IMG/VR virus record: IMGVR_UViG_3300044621_001801
Coordinates: 1-35,453 of that record
Source: a virus
Reading direction: 5' to 3' (one strand)
DNA length: 35,453 bases
This document shows positions 1 to 8,808 of this stretch, in pieces. The translations under genes were made by a program, and so were the position numbers. Below the pieces are notes generated by a model. It ran no database searches, was not told the origin of the DNA, and was given only the letters and a program-made list of their open reading frames with translations. The first letter of the stretch is position 1; every line of letters begins with the position of its first letter.

Positions 1-390
1 AAGGCTGACGAGGTGTCCTACATGGGCACCATTCACAGCACGCCTGCCGGCACGCCCGTTGTACGGGCCGATGGCGCGATCAAAGCGCGACTCCTGCCCG
101 CAGGGTTCCTCAAGGTCACAACGGCCGCTGTGGACCGTTTTATGACCGCCTACCCGGATCTGTGCTACGGCGAGAAATACCGCATGAGCGTGGATCTGTT
201 CAACCACGGCGCGCACAAGGGCGTGTGGTGGGGCGAAGATTACGCTTTCTGCCGGCGCTGGGAAGAATGCGGCGGCGATGCCTGGCTTGTGCCGGATTTG
301 CAGCTTGACCACCACAGCGCGGACAAATCGTACCCGGGCAACTTTCACACGTATTTGCGCCAGCAACCTGGAGGCGACCTGTGCCCCTGA
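1..390 (+). CDS. Glycosyltransferase-like protein, C-terminal part (cut by window edge)
   Basis: The frame is open from base 1, so the 5' end lies outside the window; the GTG at 13 is probably internal. The visible part has a WWGEDYAFCRRW segment followed by GG-W-VPDL-DHHS. This resembles the GEDxxFxxR region and metal-binding His of GT-A fold glycosyltransferases, and I recall similar proteins near head genes of environmental podoviruses. The likely role is sugar transfer to a virion or host glycan, which is inference. The stop overlaps the next start by 10 bases, so it belongs to the late operon. The donor-binding N-terminal DxD half is not visible, so activity cannot be judged. Confidence 0.6.
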   Translation, partial: KADEVSYMGTIHSTPAGTPVVRADGAIKARLLPAGFLKVTTAAVDRFMTAYPDLCYGEKYRMSVDLFNHGAHKGVWWGEDYAFCRRWEECGGDAWLVPDLQLDHHSADKSYPGNFHTYLRQQPGGDLCP

Positions 391-587
391 TCTACCTTGA
401 GCATCCCCGCCACGGCCAGAAAATCGCCACGATGGAGGCCGAGGCAGAATACGACGAACAAAACGGTTGGCAGCGGTATACTCCGGGTGAGCCCGACGAG
501 CCCGGGGATGACGCCGTTGTCCCCATGAACCACATGCTCGGGAGGCGCCGTCGCAAGGAGCCCGAGCATGTCCACGACAGCCGGTGA
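381..587 (+). CDS. Small conserved phage protein of the head-completion region
   Basis: 68 aa from a GTG that overlaps the end of the preceding gene, reading MPLIYLEHPRHGQKIAT. An acidic Glu-rich stretch and an NGWQRYTP motif follow, and the tail is basic (RRRRK). Small proteins with this LEHP...NGW-RY pattern occur in the head-to-tail region of podovirus genomes, but I know of no assigned function. Its last 20 bases overlap the gp4-like gene, whose AAGGAG ribosome site lies inside this frame, so the two are probably translationally coupled. No membrane segment or catalytic motif is visible. Confidence 0.7.
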   Translation: MPLIYLEHPRHGQKIATMEAEAEYDEQNGWQRYTPGEPDEPGDDAVVPMNHMLGRRRRKEPEHVHDSR

Positions 588-1284
588 CCAAATCTATGCC
601 GCGCTGCGGCTGATCGGCCAACTGGCCGAGGGCGAAACCCCATCGGCCGAAACAGCGCAGGACGCGCTGACGGCACTGAACCAGATGCTGGATTCGTGGA
701 GCATCGAGCGCCTGTCGGTGTTTTCCACGCAGGACCAGGTGTTCAACTGGCCGGCAAACGTCTACGAACGCACGCTCGGCCCCAGCGGGGACTTTGTCGG
801 CAATCGCCCGGTGCAACTGGACGATTCCTGCTACTTCCGCGACCCGACGACGGGCATCAGCTACGGCCTGATGTTCATCAACCAGCAGCAGTACAACGGC
901 ATTGCGCTGAAGACCGTCACGTCCACCTACCCGCAGAGCATGTGGGTGAACATGAAGATGCCGGATATCACCATGACGGTGTACCCGGTGCCCACGCGGG
1001 AACTGGAGTTCCACCTCGTCTCGGTGCAGGAGCTCTCGCAGCCCGCCACGCTGAACACAGTGCTGGTGTTCCCGCCTGGCTATCTGCGGTGCTTCAAGTA
1101 CAACCTGGCCATTGAGATTGCCAACGAGTTTGGCGTTGAGCCGCCGCCGACGGTGCAGCGCATTGCGATGGCGTCCAAGCGCGATCTGAAGCGGATCAAC
1201 TTCGCTGACGACATTATGAGCCTGCCGTACAACCTGATCAACCGCCGTCAGCAGCGGTTCAACATCTACGCCGGCACGCCGTGA
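568..1284 (+). CDS. P22 gp4-like head-completion / packaged-DNA stabilisation protein
   Basis: 238 aa. The N-terminal helical part (GDQIYAALRLIGQLAEGE, then ALNQMLDSWSIERL) is the typical opening of P22 gp4-like tail accessory factors, which form the ring joining portal to tail hub and keep DNA in the filled head. The C-terminal half (FPPGYLRCFKYNLAIEIANEFG) is also typical. The ATG at 568 has AAGGAG at 555-560. The lysozyme activity known for P22 gp4 itself cannot be judged here. The gene order gp4 then gp10 matches P22, and the stop overlaps the gp10 GTG start. Confidence 0.88.
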   Translation: MSTTAGDQIYAALRLIGQLAEGETPSAETAQDALTALNQMLDSWSIERLSVFSTQDQVFNWPANVYERTLGPSGDFVGNRPVQLDDSCYFRDPTTGISYGLMFINQQQYNGIALKTVTSTYPQSMWVNMKMPDITMTVYPVPTRELEFHLVSVQELSQPATLNTVLVFPPGYLRCFKYNLAIEIANEFGVEPPPTVQRIAMASKRDLKRINFADDIMSLPYNLINRRQQRFNIYAGTP

Positions 1285-3119
1285 AGACGCCTATCCTCGG
1301 TGGGTCCTACGTCGCCCGCAGCCTCAACGCTGCGGCGAACCGCATGGTCAACCTGTATCCAGAGGTTGTGCCGGAAGGGGGCAAGGAAGCGGCGTTTCTG
1401 CAGCGGTGCCCGGGGCTTCGTCTGGCGGCGACCGTAGGAGAAGGCCCCATCCGTGGGATGTGGAAATTCGGGGACTTCCTGTACGTTGCCTCTGGCGGCA
1501 AGCTGTACCGCGTGGACGGCAACTTTGCCGTCACTGAGCTTGGCCTGATTAACGGCAGCGGGCCGGTAAGCATGGCCGACAACGGCATTCAGTTGTTCGT
1601 TGCCTGCAACCCGAGCGCGTTCATTTACAACGCCAACACGGGTGTGTTTGCGCAGGTCACGGACCCTGACTTCCCAGGCGCCGTCACTGTCGGCTATCTG
1701 GACAGCTACTTCGTCTTCAACGAGCCCAACAGCCAGCGTGTGTGGGTGACCTCGCTGCTTGACGGCACTGCCATTGACCCACTGGACTTTGCCAGCGCTG
1801 AGGGCAACCCCGACAACATTGTGTCGCTTATGGTCGACCACCGCGAGGTGTGGCTGTTCGGCAACAACACCGTTGAGGTTTGGTACAACGCCGGCTTGGC
1901 AGACTTCCCGTTGGCGCGCATTGAAGGCGCGTTCATGGAAACCGGCTGCCTTGCGCCGTACAGCGTGGCCAAGCTGGACAACGCCGTGTTCTGGCTGGGC
2001 TCCGACGCCCGCGGCAACGGCATCGTGTACCGCAACCAAGGTTACAACGCTCAACGCGTCAGCACGCACGCCATTGAGTGGCAGATTCAGCAGTACGGCG
2101 TGCTGAACGACGCCATCGGTTATTCGTACCAGCAGGACGGGCATTCGTTCTACGTGTTGACGTTCCCGACCGCTCAGGCTACGTGGGTGTTTGACGTTGC
2201 CACTGGCGCGTGGCATGAGCGGGCGTACTGGAACGGCGTGCAGTACCGCCGCCACCGTAGCAACTGTCAAGCAAACTTTGCTGGGCAGGTGTTGGTGGGG
2301 GATTGGGAAAATGGCAACGTTTATGCGTTTGACCCCGAGATTTACAGCGACAACGAAGAAACGCAACGTTGGTTGCGGTCATGGCGCGCGTTGCCTACGG
2401 GACAGAACAATTTGAAGCGCACGGCGCAACATGCGCTGCAGTTGGATTGTGAGGCTGGATCTGTAGGCAGCCCTGCGCCGAGGGAGCTTGTTTCTAACCC
2501 CGGTAGCCCGTTTTTAAACACAAACGGATGGACGGGAAGCGCAAATGCCGTGTTTTCCGTAATAAACAACAACATTGACCTTTATACCACGGGCGGCATA
2601 GCGTATATATACACGCCTTTTACATCAAAAGCCGGGCAAATAGTGACGTTGACTTTTAGATTTTTTAGAAGCGGGTCAACAGGGTCGCGCATTAAAGTAG
2701 GCACTAGCCCAGACGCAAGCGATGTATACACCTTTGCAACAGCCAGCTTTGATAGCGGCATCAAAACAACTTCATTCACGTCGCCAGGCGGCATTTTGTA
2801 CATAACTTTTTCATTGCTGTCAGGAGCCTCGTCGCCCACAATAAGTTCTGAATTGGCCATTGCTTCAGCAAAACTGATGCAGCCACCTAACATCGACCCG
2901 CAAGTCATGCTCCGCTGGTCCGACGACGGCGGCCACACTTGGAGCAATGAGCACTGGGCTAGCATGGGCAAACTCGGCGAGTACGGCAAACGCGTGATCT
3001 GGCGCCGGCTGGGCATGACTACCAAGCTGCGGGATCGGGTGTACGAGATCAGCGGCAGTGATCCGGTGAAGATCGCCATCATGGGTGCGGAGCTTTCCGT
3101 TACCCCGACGAGCGCCTGA
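1281..3119 (+). CDS. P22 gp10-like tail hub / packaged-DNA stabilisation protein with inserted domain
   Basis: 612 aa from a GTG in a GTGA overlap with the gp4-like gene. The N-terminal ~390 residues (SYVARSLNAAANRMVNLYPE, ENGNVYAFDPE) and the last ~75 (DPQVMLRWSDDGGHTWSNEH to the C terminus) match the beta-propeller-like gp10 hub family. This hub sits below gp4 and carries the tailspikes. Between them, about residues 394-536 (bases 2460-2888) form an extra beta-rich, Ser/Thr/Gly-rich segment with Phe-rich strands. I infer it to be a carbohydrate-binding or jelly-roll-like insert. By hand count bases 2461-2880 are about 48 percent GC against about 60 percent in the rest of the gene, suggesting separate acquisition. 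Confidence 0.88.
   Translation: MKTPILGGSYVARSLNAAANRMVNLYPEVVPEGGKEAAFLQRCPGLRLAATVGEGPIRGMWKFGDFLYVASGGKLYRVDGNFAVTELGLINGSGPVSMADNGIQLFVACNPSAFIYNANTGVFAQVTDPDFPGAVTVGYLDSYFVFNEPNSQRVWVTSLLDGTAIDPLDFASAEGNPDNIVSLMVDHREVWLFGNNTVEVWYNAGLADFPLARIEGAFMETGCLAPYSVAKLDNAVFWLGSDARGNGIVYRNQGYNAQRVSTHAIEWQIQQYGVLNDAIGYSYQQDGHSFYVLTFPTAQATWVFDVATGAWHERAYWNGVQYRRHRSNCQANFAGQVLVGDWENGNVYAFDPEIYSDNEETQRWLRSWRALPTGQNNLKRTAQHALQLDCEAGSVGSPAPRELVSNPGSPFLNTNGWTGSANAVFSVINNNIDLYTTGGIAYIYTPFTSKAGQIVTLTFRFFRSGSTGSRIKVGTSPDASDVYTFATASFDSGIKTTSFTSPGGILYITFSLLSGASSPTISSELAIASAKLMQPPNIDPQVMLRWSDDGGHTWSNEHWASMGKLGEYGKRVIWRRLGMTTKLRDRVYEISGSDPVKIAIMGAELSVTPTSA
2460..2888 (+). other. Low-GC inserted domain within the gp10-like gene
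   Basis: The reading frame stays open, but composition and codon use change abruptly. There are many A/T-ending codons and A/T runs (for example around 2566-2620 and 2651-2670), and GC is about 48 percent by hand count. The peptide switches from recognisable gp10 sequence to a Gly/Ser/Thr beta-rich region and returns to gp10 sequence at DPQVMLRW. It looks like a domain inserted in frame into a surface loop of the hub. Its function is not recognisable from sequence alone; a glycan-binding jelly-roll is a guess from its make-up. Confidence 0.65.
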
Positions 3120-3120
3120 C

Positions 3121-4089
3121 GTGCAGCTTGCGCCGCGTGTACCGGCTCAGCGCGACCCGCTGGTGGATCAGGGGGCGCTGACCACTCGCGCGTGGTTTCG
3201 GTTCTTTCAGCTGCTGCAAAACGCAACGGAAAACGCCGCGCTGACGCAGTACACCATCGTCCAGAACACGACGGGCTCAACGATTCCAAGAGGTGCCGTT
3301 GTTGGCTTCGTGGGCGTCGGTTCAAACAACGTGCTGTCCGTTGCTCCGTACTTGGCTGACGGCTCATCGCCGTCGCTGTACATCCTTGGCGTGATGGCCG
3401 AAGAACTGCCTGACAGCGGCGCCACGGGCCTGTGTTGCGTGTGGGGCAACGTCAGCGGCATCAACACCAGCATGTTTTCCGTGGGCGACGTGCTGTACGC
3501 AAGCCCCACAGTAGCTGGCGGGCTGACGGCGACCAAGCCCACGGCCCCTGACAACGTGATTCCCGTAGCCGCGGTGCTGGTGGCCAACGCCACTGGCGGC
3601 GACATCTTCGTGCGGCCCACCATTGAGCAGCAGAAGTACTACGGCGAGTTCACGCGCACGACCGACCTGACGGCAGCGGTGATCAACACGGCATACGCCA
3701 TCCCGTTGGACACCACGGAGATTGCCGAGGGCGTGACGCTGGAGGGCTCGCCGCTGACGCGCCTCAAGGTGCCTCAGTCGGGCCTGTACCAGTTCACGGT
3801 GCGGTATCAGTTCACCTCGACCAACTCGTCGTTTAAGAACGCCAGGGTGTGGTTCCGCCGGAACGGGACGACCGACTACGCCAACAGCACAGCCATTTCA
3901 TCGCTGGACAGCAACGGTGGGTTTGCGACAATCACCGTGTCGGAGTTTTTCTCCTTGCAGGCCAACGAGTACCTTGAGCTCATGTGGGCCGTTTCAAACA
4001 CCGCTGTATCGCTCACCGCCGCTGCGGCCACGGCTTATGCGCCCGCCTCGGCCGCCGTGATCGTCACCGTCACTCAGATTCAACAGTGA
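3121..4089 (+). CDS. Late structural protein with C1q-like C-terminal domain
   Basis: 322 aa from GTG 3121, one base after the gp10 stop; an upstream in-frame GTG at 3085 would add residues inside gp10. The N terminus (RDPLVDQGALTTRAWFRFFQLLQ) is a linker seen at the start of many phage tail-associated proteins, just before the fibre genes. The middle (GAVVGFVG...SVGDVLYASP) is a beta-rich domain common in phage tail proteins. The last ~110 residues (GLYQFTVRYQF, VWFRRNG, LELMWAV) look like a C1q/TNF jelly-roll. The probable role is a virion appendage or adaptor, which is inference; no enzyme motif is visible. Confidence 0.7.
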   Translation: MQLAPRVPAQRDPLVDQGALTTRAWFRFFQLLQNATENAALTQYTIVQNTTGSTIPRGAVVGFVGVGSNNVLSVAPYLADGSSPSLYILGVMAEELPDSGATGLCCVWGNVSGINTSMFSVGDVLYASPTVAGGLTATKPTAPDNVIPVAAVLVANATGGDIFVRPTIEQQKYYGEFTRTTDLTAAVINTAYAIPLDTTEIAEGVTLEGSPLTRLKVPQSGLYQFTVRYQFTSTNSSFKNARVWFRRNGTTDYANSTAISSLDSNGGFATITVSEFFSLQANEYLELMWAVSNTAVSLTAAAATAYAPASAAVIVTVTQIQQ

Positions 4090-4096
4090 GGCCCTG

Positions 4097-5350
4097 ATGG
4101 CAGTCGTCCTCTCCCAATACGCAGGCGCAGGCGCCCAGTTCTTCGACAACAACGGCAACCCGCTAAACGGCGGGCTGATCTACACCTACGCTGCCGGCAC
4201 AACGACGCCCGCGGCGACGTACACGTCGTCTACTGGCGGCACGGCCAACGCCAACCCTATCGTGCTTGACAGCGCCGGCAGAACGCCCGCGCAAATCTGG
4301 CTGACGGCGGGTTCGTCGTACAAGTTTGTGCTGCAGACGTCGCTGGGCACGCTGATCAAGACCGACGACAACATCTACGCGCCGTTCGACTTGACCAAGG
4401 AAGTCGGCGTTGCCGTCGGATTGGGTGCCGGCAGTATTGCCACCAACATTGCCGTGGGCGACACGGCTCTGGACAGCAACACTACGGGGTCGAACAACGT
4501 TGCCGTTGGATACAACGCGCTGACGTCAAACACTGACGGCTTTCAAAACGTTGCCGTCGGCTCGCAAGCGCTGGATGCCAACACCAGCGGGGATTACAAC
4601 GTGGCCGTGGGCTACGATGCGCTGTCGGCGGCTACGACGGCGAACTACAACACGGGTGCTGGGTATCGAGCGCTGAACGCTGCAACAACGGGGGCGGGCA
4701 ACACTGCGCTCGGCGCCGACGCGTTGCTGCTCAACCAGACTGGCGCCAACAACGTGGCCGTGGGTTATCAGGCAGCAGACGCGTATACCGGCAGCGATGC
4801 GGTGGCGGTAGGTGTTGGAGCGTTGGGCGCGGCCACCACGGGCACGCGGAACACGGCTGTGGGCAAAGACGCGTTGCTGCTGGTGGTGACCGGCGCAGAT
4901 AACACCGCCGTGGGAGCGCGCGCGCTGGACGCGGCGACGTCAAGCAACAACACCGCCGTGGGCGAAGACGCACTCGGCGCCCTGACCTCCGGCGCCAACA
5001 ACACCGCCGTCGGCATGCAGGCCGGCGACTCGCTCACGACCGGCAGCAACAACACGGTGATCGGCTACGACGCCGACGTGTCGGCAGTCGATGTCAGCAA
5101 CGAAGTCACCATCGGCAACAGCAGCGTAACGTCGTTCCGCGTGCCAGGTCTGACGCTGACGTTCAGCGTAAAGTACTTTAACCACGGCACGCTGACCGTG
5201 GGTACACTGCCAACAGCGGCTACTGCTGGGGTTGGCGCGCGGGCTTTTGTCACCGATGCCAGCGCGACGACGTTTGCGTCCGTTGTGGCTGGCGGTGGGC
5301 CAAACAAAGTCCCCGTGTATAGCGACGGCACCGACTGGCGGATTGGGTGA
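4097..5350 (+). CDS. Tail fibre / tailspike-type protein with head-binding N terminus and AVG repeats
   Basis: 417 aa. ATG 4097 follows a TGAGG-type site. Residues ~1-65 (FFDNNGNPLNGGLIYTYAAG, then T-TPAATYTSSTGG and PIVLDSAGR) resemble the virion-binding domain of P22-type tailspikes and fibres. Residues ~120-330 are a run of about 24-residue units of the form NVAVGYNAL...TTG, the left-handed beta-roll repeat of YadA-like trimeric fibres. The C terminus (VFVTDAS...GGGPNKVPVYSDGTDWRIG type) is the short capping domain found in many fibres. It probably binds a host surface receptor. No chaperone gene follows; ejection proteins do. Confidence 0.8.
   Translation: MAVVLSQYAGAGAQFFDNNGNPLNGGLIYTYAAGTTTPAATYTSSTGGTANANPIVLDSAGRTPAQIWLTAGSSYKFVLQTSLGTLIKTDDNIYAPFDLTKEVGVAVGLGAGSIATNIAVGDTALDSNTTGSNNVAVGYNALTSNTDGFQNVAVGSQALDANTSGDYNVAVGYDALSAATTANYNTGAGYRALNAATTGAGNTALGADALLLNQTGANNVAVGYQAADAYTGSDAVAVGVGALGAATTGTRNTAVGKDALLLVVTGADNTAVGARALDAATSSNNTAVGEDALGALTSGANNTAVGMQAGDSLTTGSNNTVIGYDADVSAVDVSNEVTIGNSSVTSFRVPGLTLTFSVKYFNHGTLTVGTLPTAATAGVGARAFVTDASATTFASVVAGGGPNKVPVYSDGTDWRIG
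4447..5070 (+). repeat. Imperfect coding repeats (NxAVGxxAL units)
   Basis: About nine imperfect units of roughly 66-72 bases, each encoding N-[VT]-AVG-x2-AL followed by a TTG or SG turn. The DNA copies are diverged while the protein pattern is kept. This is what a trimeric beta-roll fibre shaft requires, and it also makes the segment prone to unit gain and loss. Confidence 0.75.
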
Positions 5351-5358
5351 GGTGAATC

Positions 5359-7380
5359 ATGGCAAAAGTGTCGTCTGAATACTGGTCGTATGACGATCCG
5401 CGTTGGACTCCAGAAGACAACGTAGGCAAGTATTCTGGTCCGTGGGAGCAGGTGTTGCGGGCGATGGGCTTCCAAGGGGGCCCGATTGACCCGATCACCG
5501 CTTCGATGACCAATGACAGAAGCGGTGTTTTCAAGGCCAAGCTGATTGGGCAAATCCCCGACGAAAACGGAGGATTCACCCCTCAGTACCAACTGGACTA
5601 CTCGCCAGAAGCAACCTCGGCGATTGACAAGCTGCGTGCGTCGGGATACGACCTGCGCTGGAAGCACCCGGACAAGCGCACCTTCAATACCTACTGGGGT
5701 TTTGTAACGCCAGATGGCGTGCAGGACATCAAGATTGAAGGCTCCGACATCGGCGACATGGTCATGCCGCTGATCAAGACTTGGGGCGCCGGCCTTGGGT
5801 TGGCCGGTCTTGGCGCGGGTATCAATTCGTTTCTGGGCGGCGCTGGGGCTGGCGCGGGCGCAGGTGCCGGCAGTGCACTGGGCATTGCAGAAGCCATGGC
5901 GCCTGGCGTCATAGCGCCGGCAACCGCTGCGGAAATGGCGGGTGTCAATGCGCTTCTGGGGGGAACCGGCGGCGCACTGACCGCGGCGGACTTGGTGAAC
6001 TTGCCGTCAGATGTGCTGGGGCAGATCAGCCCGCCGCCGCAGACTCAGGTCTACGACCTTGCGCCGCTCAGTGACCAGACCGTCACCAACGTCATGGCGC
6101 CCAATGTTCAAGCGCCGGCAACTGCACCCACGACACCGTCTGTCAACGCGTTGACCGGGGGCGCGTACCAGAATTTGACGCCGACTGAACTGTTGCAGTT
6201 GGACTACTTGACGACGCCCACTTCGGCTATGACTCCGCTGCCGACAGCGACATCGGCGGTGACGCCGCTGGCAAACTTGCCCCCGGGATCAGCGGTCACA
6301 CCGCCGACGTTCCAATTCAACACGCTGGCCGACCCCACTGCGGCGATTACGTCAATGCCCCCTTCCGTGGGCACGATTGCTGATCTGGCAGGCATTCCGG
6401 CAGATGCCGGTTTTGCTGCCGGCATGGGCGTGCCCGAAGGCATGGCGGCGCTCAACGCTGGGGCGACTGGTGCTGGCACTGCAGTGGCGGGCCTTGGCGG
6501 CGGAGGTGGCGGCGCTGCTGTTCCGACCGCCGCAACCGGCGCCGCAACCGGCGCTGCAACCGGCGGCGCAGGCATCATGGAGGGCATGGTCCCGGGCGGC
6601 CTTACCGGCTCGGGGATTCCGGCAACGCTTGGCGAGGCTTCGGCGGCAGGCGCAGTTGCTGCTGGCGCCGGGGCAACTGGCGGCAGCCTCCTCGACAAAG
6701 CCGTCAAGCTCGTCACCAGCCCCGTCGGCCAGGCTGTCGTGGGAGGCGTCGGCAGCGTCGTCGGGGGCGTGCTGGAAGCCAACGCGGCAGAGAAAGCCGC
6801 GCAAACGCAAGCCGATGCTGCGGCAAACGCGCTGAAGCTGCAGCGCGACATGTTTGATTACCAGAAAAGCCTGCTGGAACCGTACCGCGCTGCCGGCACA
6901 AAGGCGCTGGAGCGTCTGTCCGGTGCAATGGGCCTCGGCGGCCAAGGCTCGCAGCAACAGATGCTGGAGATGGACCCGGGCTACGGGTTCCGTCTAGGCG
7001 AGGGGCTGAAAGCGCTGGAGCGCATGCAGTCTTCGCGGGGGAACTTCCTGTCGGGCGGTGCGCTGAAGGCCGGCCAGCGGTTTGCGCAGGATACGGCGTC
7101 GCAGGAGTACGGCAACGCCTACAACCGGCTGGCAAACATTGCGGGGCTGGGACAGACTGCCGGCACCCAAATGGGCAACGCGGCGTCCGGTTTCGGCACC
7201 TCTGCCGGCAACATCATGGGCCAAGAGGCCAACGCGCTGGCGGCGGGGCGGATGGGCCGCGCCTCGGCTTACACTGGAGCTCTCGGCGGGGCGCTGAACT
7301 CGTTTCAGAACTATCTGAACCGGCAGCAAGAAGAGCGCCTCGTCCGAGACATCTTTGGGCGCACCACCGTTGGGGGCTGA
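5359..7380 (+). CDS. DNA ejection (transfer) protein, P22 gp7-like type
   Basis: 673 aa. ATG 5359 is preceded by a GTGAGGTG-type site. Residues ~1-150 form a globular-looking part (YWSYDDPRWTPEDN). A hydrophobic glycine segment at ~145-175 (GLGLAGLGAGINSFLGGAGA) precedes a long Ala/Thr/Pro-rich linker. The C-terminal ~190 residues carry the hallmark of phage DNA-transfer proteins: YQKSLLEPYRAAGTKALERL, DPGYGFRLGEG, and helical Ala/Gly repeats. Such proteins are packed in the head and ejected to build a conduit through the envelope. An alternating Ala-Ala-Thr-Gly tract at 6528-6570 comes from 12-base repeats. Confidence 0.8.
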   Translation: MAKVSSEYWSYDDPRWTPEDNVGKYSGPWEQVLRAMGFQGGPIDPITASMTNDRSGVFKAKLIGQIPDENGGFTPQYQLDYSPEATSAIDKLRASGYDLRWKHPDKRTFNTYWGFVTPDGVQDIKIEGSDIGDMVMPLIKTWGAGLGLAGLGAGINSFLGGAGAGAGAGAGSALGIAEAMAPGVIAPATAAEMAGVNALLGGTGGALTAADLVNLPSDVLGQISPPPQTQVYDLAPLSDQTVTNVMAPNVQAPATAPTTPSVNALTGGAYQNLTPTELLQLDYLTTPTSAMTPLPTATSAVTPLANLPPGSAVTPPTFQFNTLADPTAAITSMPPSVGTIADLAGIPADAGFAAGMGVPEGMAALNAGATGAGTAVAGLGGGGGGAAVPTAATGAATGAATGGAGIMEGMVPGGLTGSGIPATLGEASAAGAVAAGAGATGGSLLDKAVKLVTSPVGQAVVGGVGSVVGGVLEANAAEKAAQTQADAAANALKLQRDMFDYQKSLLEPYRAAGTKALERLSGAMGLGGQGSQQQMLEMDPGYGFRLGEGLKALERMQSSRGNFLSGGALKAGQRFAQDTASQEYGNAYNRLANIAGLGQTAGTQMGNAASGFGTSAGNIMGQEANALAAGRMGRASAYTGALGGALNSFQNYLNRQQEERLVRDIFGRTTVGG

Positions 7381-7384
7381 AATC

Positions 7385-8806
7385 ATGCAACTTGACACCC
7401 GATTGCCCTTGATGGCCGGCCAACGGCAGCCGGTGCAGTTTGCACCTGAGTCGCGGCTGCAGACGCTATCGCGGATTGCGCCTGGGATCAATGCGCTGCG
7501 GGGGGTGCAACAGCAGCAACAGACGCAGCAGCAAGAGATGCAGCGCATGATGCAGCGCAGTGCAGCGTTGGATGAGATGCGCCGAGCTATTCAAGACGAG
7601 GATCTTGGCAAGTACGCTCAAGCGCTAATCAATTCTGGCGATCAAGACCTGATGCAAAAGGGCGCGCAACTGCAGATGGCTGATTTGCAGGACAAGCAAT
7701 TCCGCCGGCAGTATGGTGGGCTTACCTCCAATCTCACGCCGGAAGGAATGGCCGAGCTAGCTGGTGCGGGGCAAAAGGGCCTTGGACTGGCCAAGGAACT
7801 TGGCAACTACGTGGTGAGGCCCCAGCCGTTTGCGGTTGGCAAGAATGTGTATGTGCCTGGGCAGGGGTTTGAACCGCCCCCAGCGGCTCCAGACGTCGCG
7901 CCGCAACCGCAAGTCCTGCGGCGCGGCGATATTCTTGTAGATCCGACCACTGGTGAGCGAGTTGCCTCCAACGCGGCTCAGAATGCTCTGATGGCTGGTG
8001 CGGCGCCCGGGGCGGCGCCGAGTGCTGCGCCGGCTACGCAAGCAGATGGGCGTTCGCGCTATTTGCAGGCAAGAGGGTTTGAGGTTGGCCCAGATGGCGC
8101 GGTAAGGCCCATCCCCGGCGGCCCCACAGATCCCGAAACGATTCGCCGTCAAACAGAAGCTCGCCGAGCTTCCGGCGCCGGCATCGGCGTGCCAGCTGCC
8201 GGCAAGCCCATGTCAGAAAGCGAGCTTGCCCGCCGCCGCGACGCGGTGGCCAAAGAATACCGTAACGCCGGGACTGCGCTGCAAAATCTGCAAGAGACAC
8301 TGAACAGCGCGCAACAAGTGCGTACGGCACCGGGTCTAGAACGAGCCACGGGCTATTCTGGCAAATACCTGCCGTCGTTTCCTGGCGGCCCTGCAGCACA
8401 AGCTGAGACGCGGTTGGAAAACTTGCGCGGCAAAATTACCGCTATGGGCAAAGCTACGGCGGCAATGTCTGGAGCTATTGGCTCTATTGCCAACCAGGAA
8501 TGGAAAATCTTGGCGGATCAAATTGCCGTAATTGATCCGGTCAAGGGTGTCGCACCAATGCTGGAGCAAATTGAGTCACTTGAGAAACAGGCTCTAGCCG
8601 CCATGGGTCGCATTAAGGACGCTTACGAAAAGCAATATGGCGAGGATTTTGAAAGATTCCCGCAATTCCGCGAGCTGCCGATGCCGGCACAGGGCGCTGG
8701 GTTGAATGCCCCAATAACACCGCCGCCAGCAAGACCGGCGGCAGGGCCTCGCGCAAGTTCTACGGCACCCGCGCCTTCAAGTGGCGGCTGGTCTGTGGTG
8801 AGGTGA
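7385..8806 (+). CDS. Putative ejection-region structural protein
   Basis: 473 aa from ATG 7385, four bases after the previous stop; an in-frame upstream start at 7355 would lie inside that gene. The protein is Gln- and Ala-rich, with a QQQQQTQQQE helix near residue 40, Pro/Ala linkers and a long helical region (~250-425) that ends in EDFERFPQFRELPMP. I do not recognise a named domain with certainty. Its place between a gp7-like protein and a large ejection-type protein, and its composition, suggest the second of three ejected proteins (position of P22 gp20). That assignment is by context. Confidence 0.6.
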   Translation: MQLDTRLPLMAGQRQPVQFAPESRLQTLSRIAPGINALRGVQQQQQTQQQEMQRMMQRSAALDEMRRAIQDEDLGKYAQALINSGDQDLMQKGAQLQMADLQDKQFRRQYGGLTSNLTPEGMAELAGAGQKGLGLAKELGNYVVRPQPFAVGKNVYVPGQGFEPPPAAPDVAPQPQVLRRGDILVDPTTGERVASNAAQNALMAGAAPGAAPSAAPATQADGRSRYLQARGFEVGPDGAVRPIPGGPTDPETIRRQTEARRASGAGIGVPAAGKPMSESELARRRDAVAKEYRNAGTALQNLQETLNSAQQVRTAPGLERATGYSGKYLPSFPGGPAAQAETRLENLRGKITAMGKATAAMSGAIGSIANQEWKILADQIAVIDPVKGVAPMLEQIESLEKQALAAMGRIKDAYEKQYGEDFERFPQFRELPMPAQGAGLNAPITPPPARPAAGPRASSTAPAPSSGGWSVVR

Positions 8807-8808
8807 GC

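Noticed and set aside
1266-2366. A 366-codon frame opposite the gp10-like gene
   Set aside because: Shadow frame; the plus strand carries a clear gp10-like protein and the antisense product has no family features.
2460-2888. Variable region of a diversity-generating retroelement
   Set aside because: No reverse transcriptase and no template repeat were seen, and the segment shows general A/T richness rather than adenine-specific differences between two copies.
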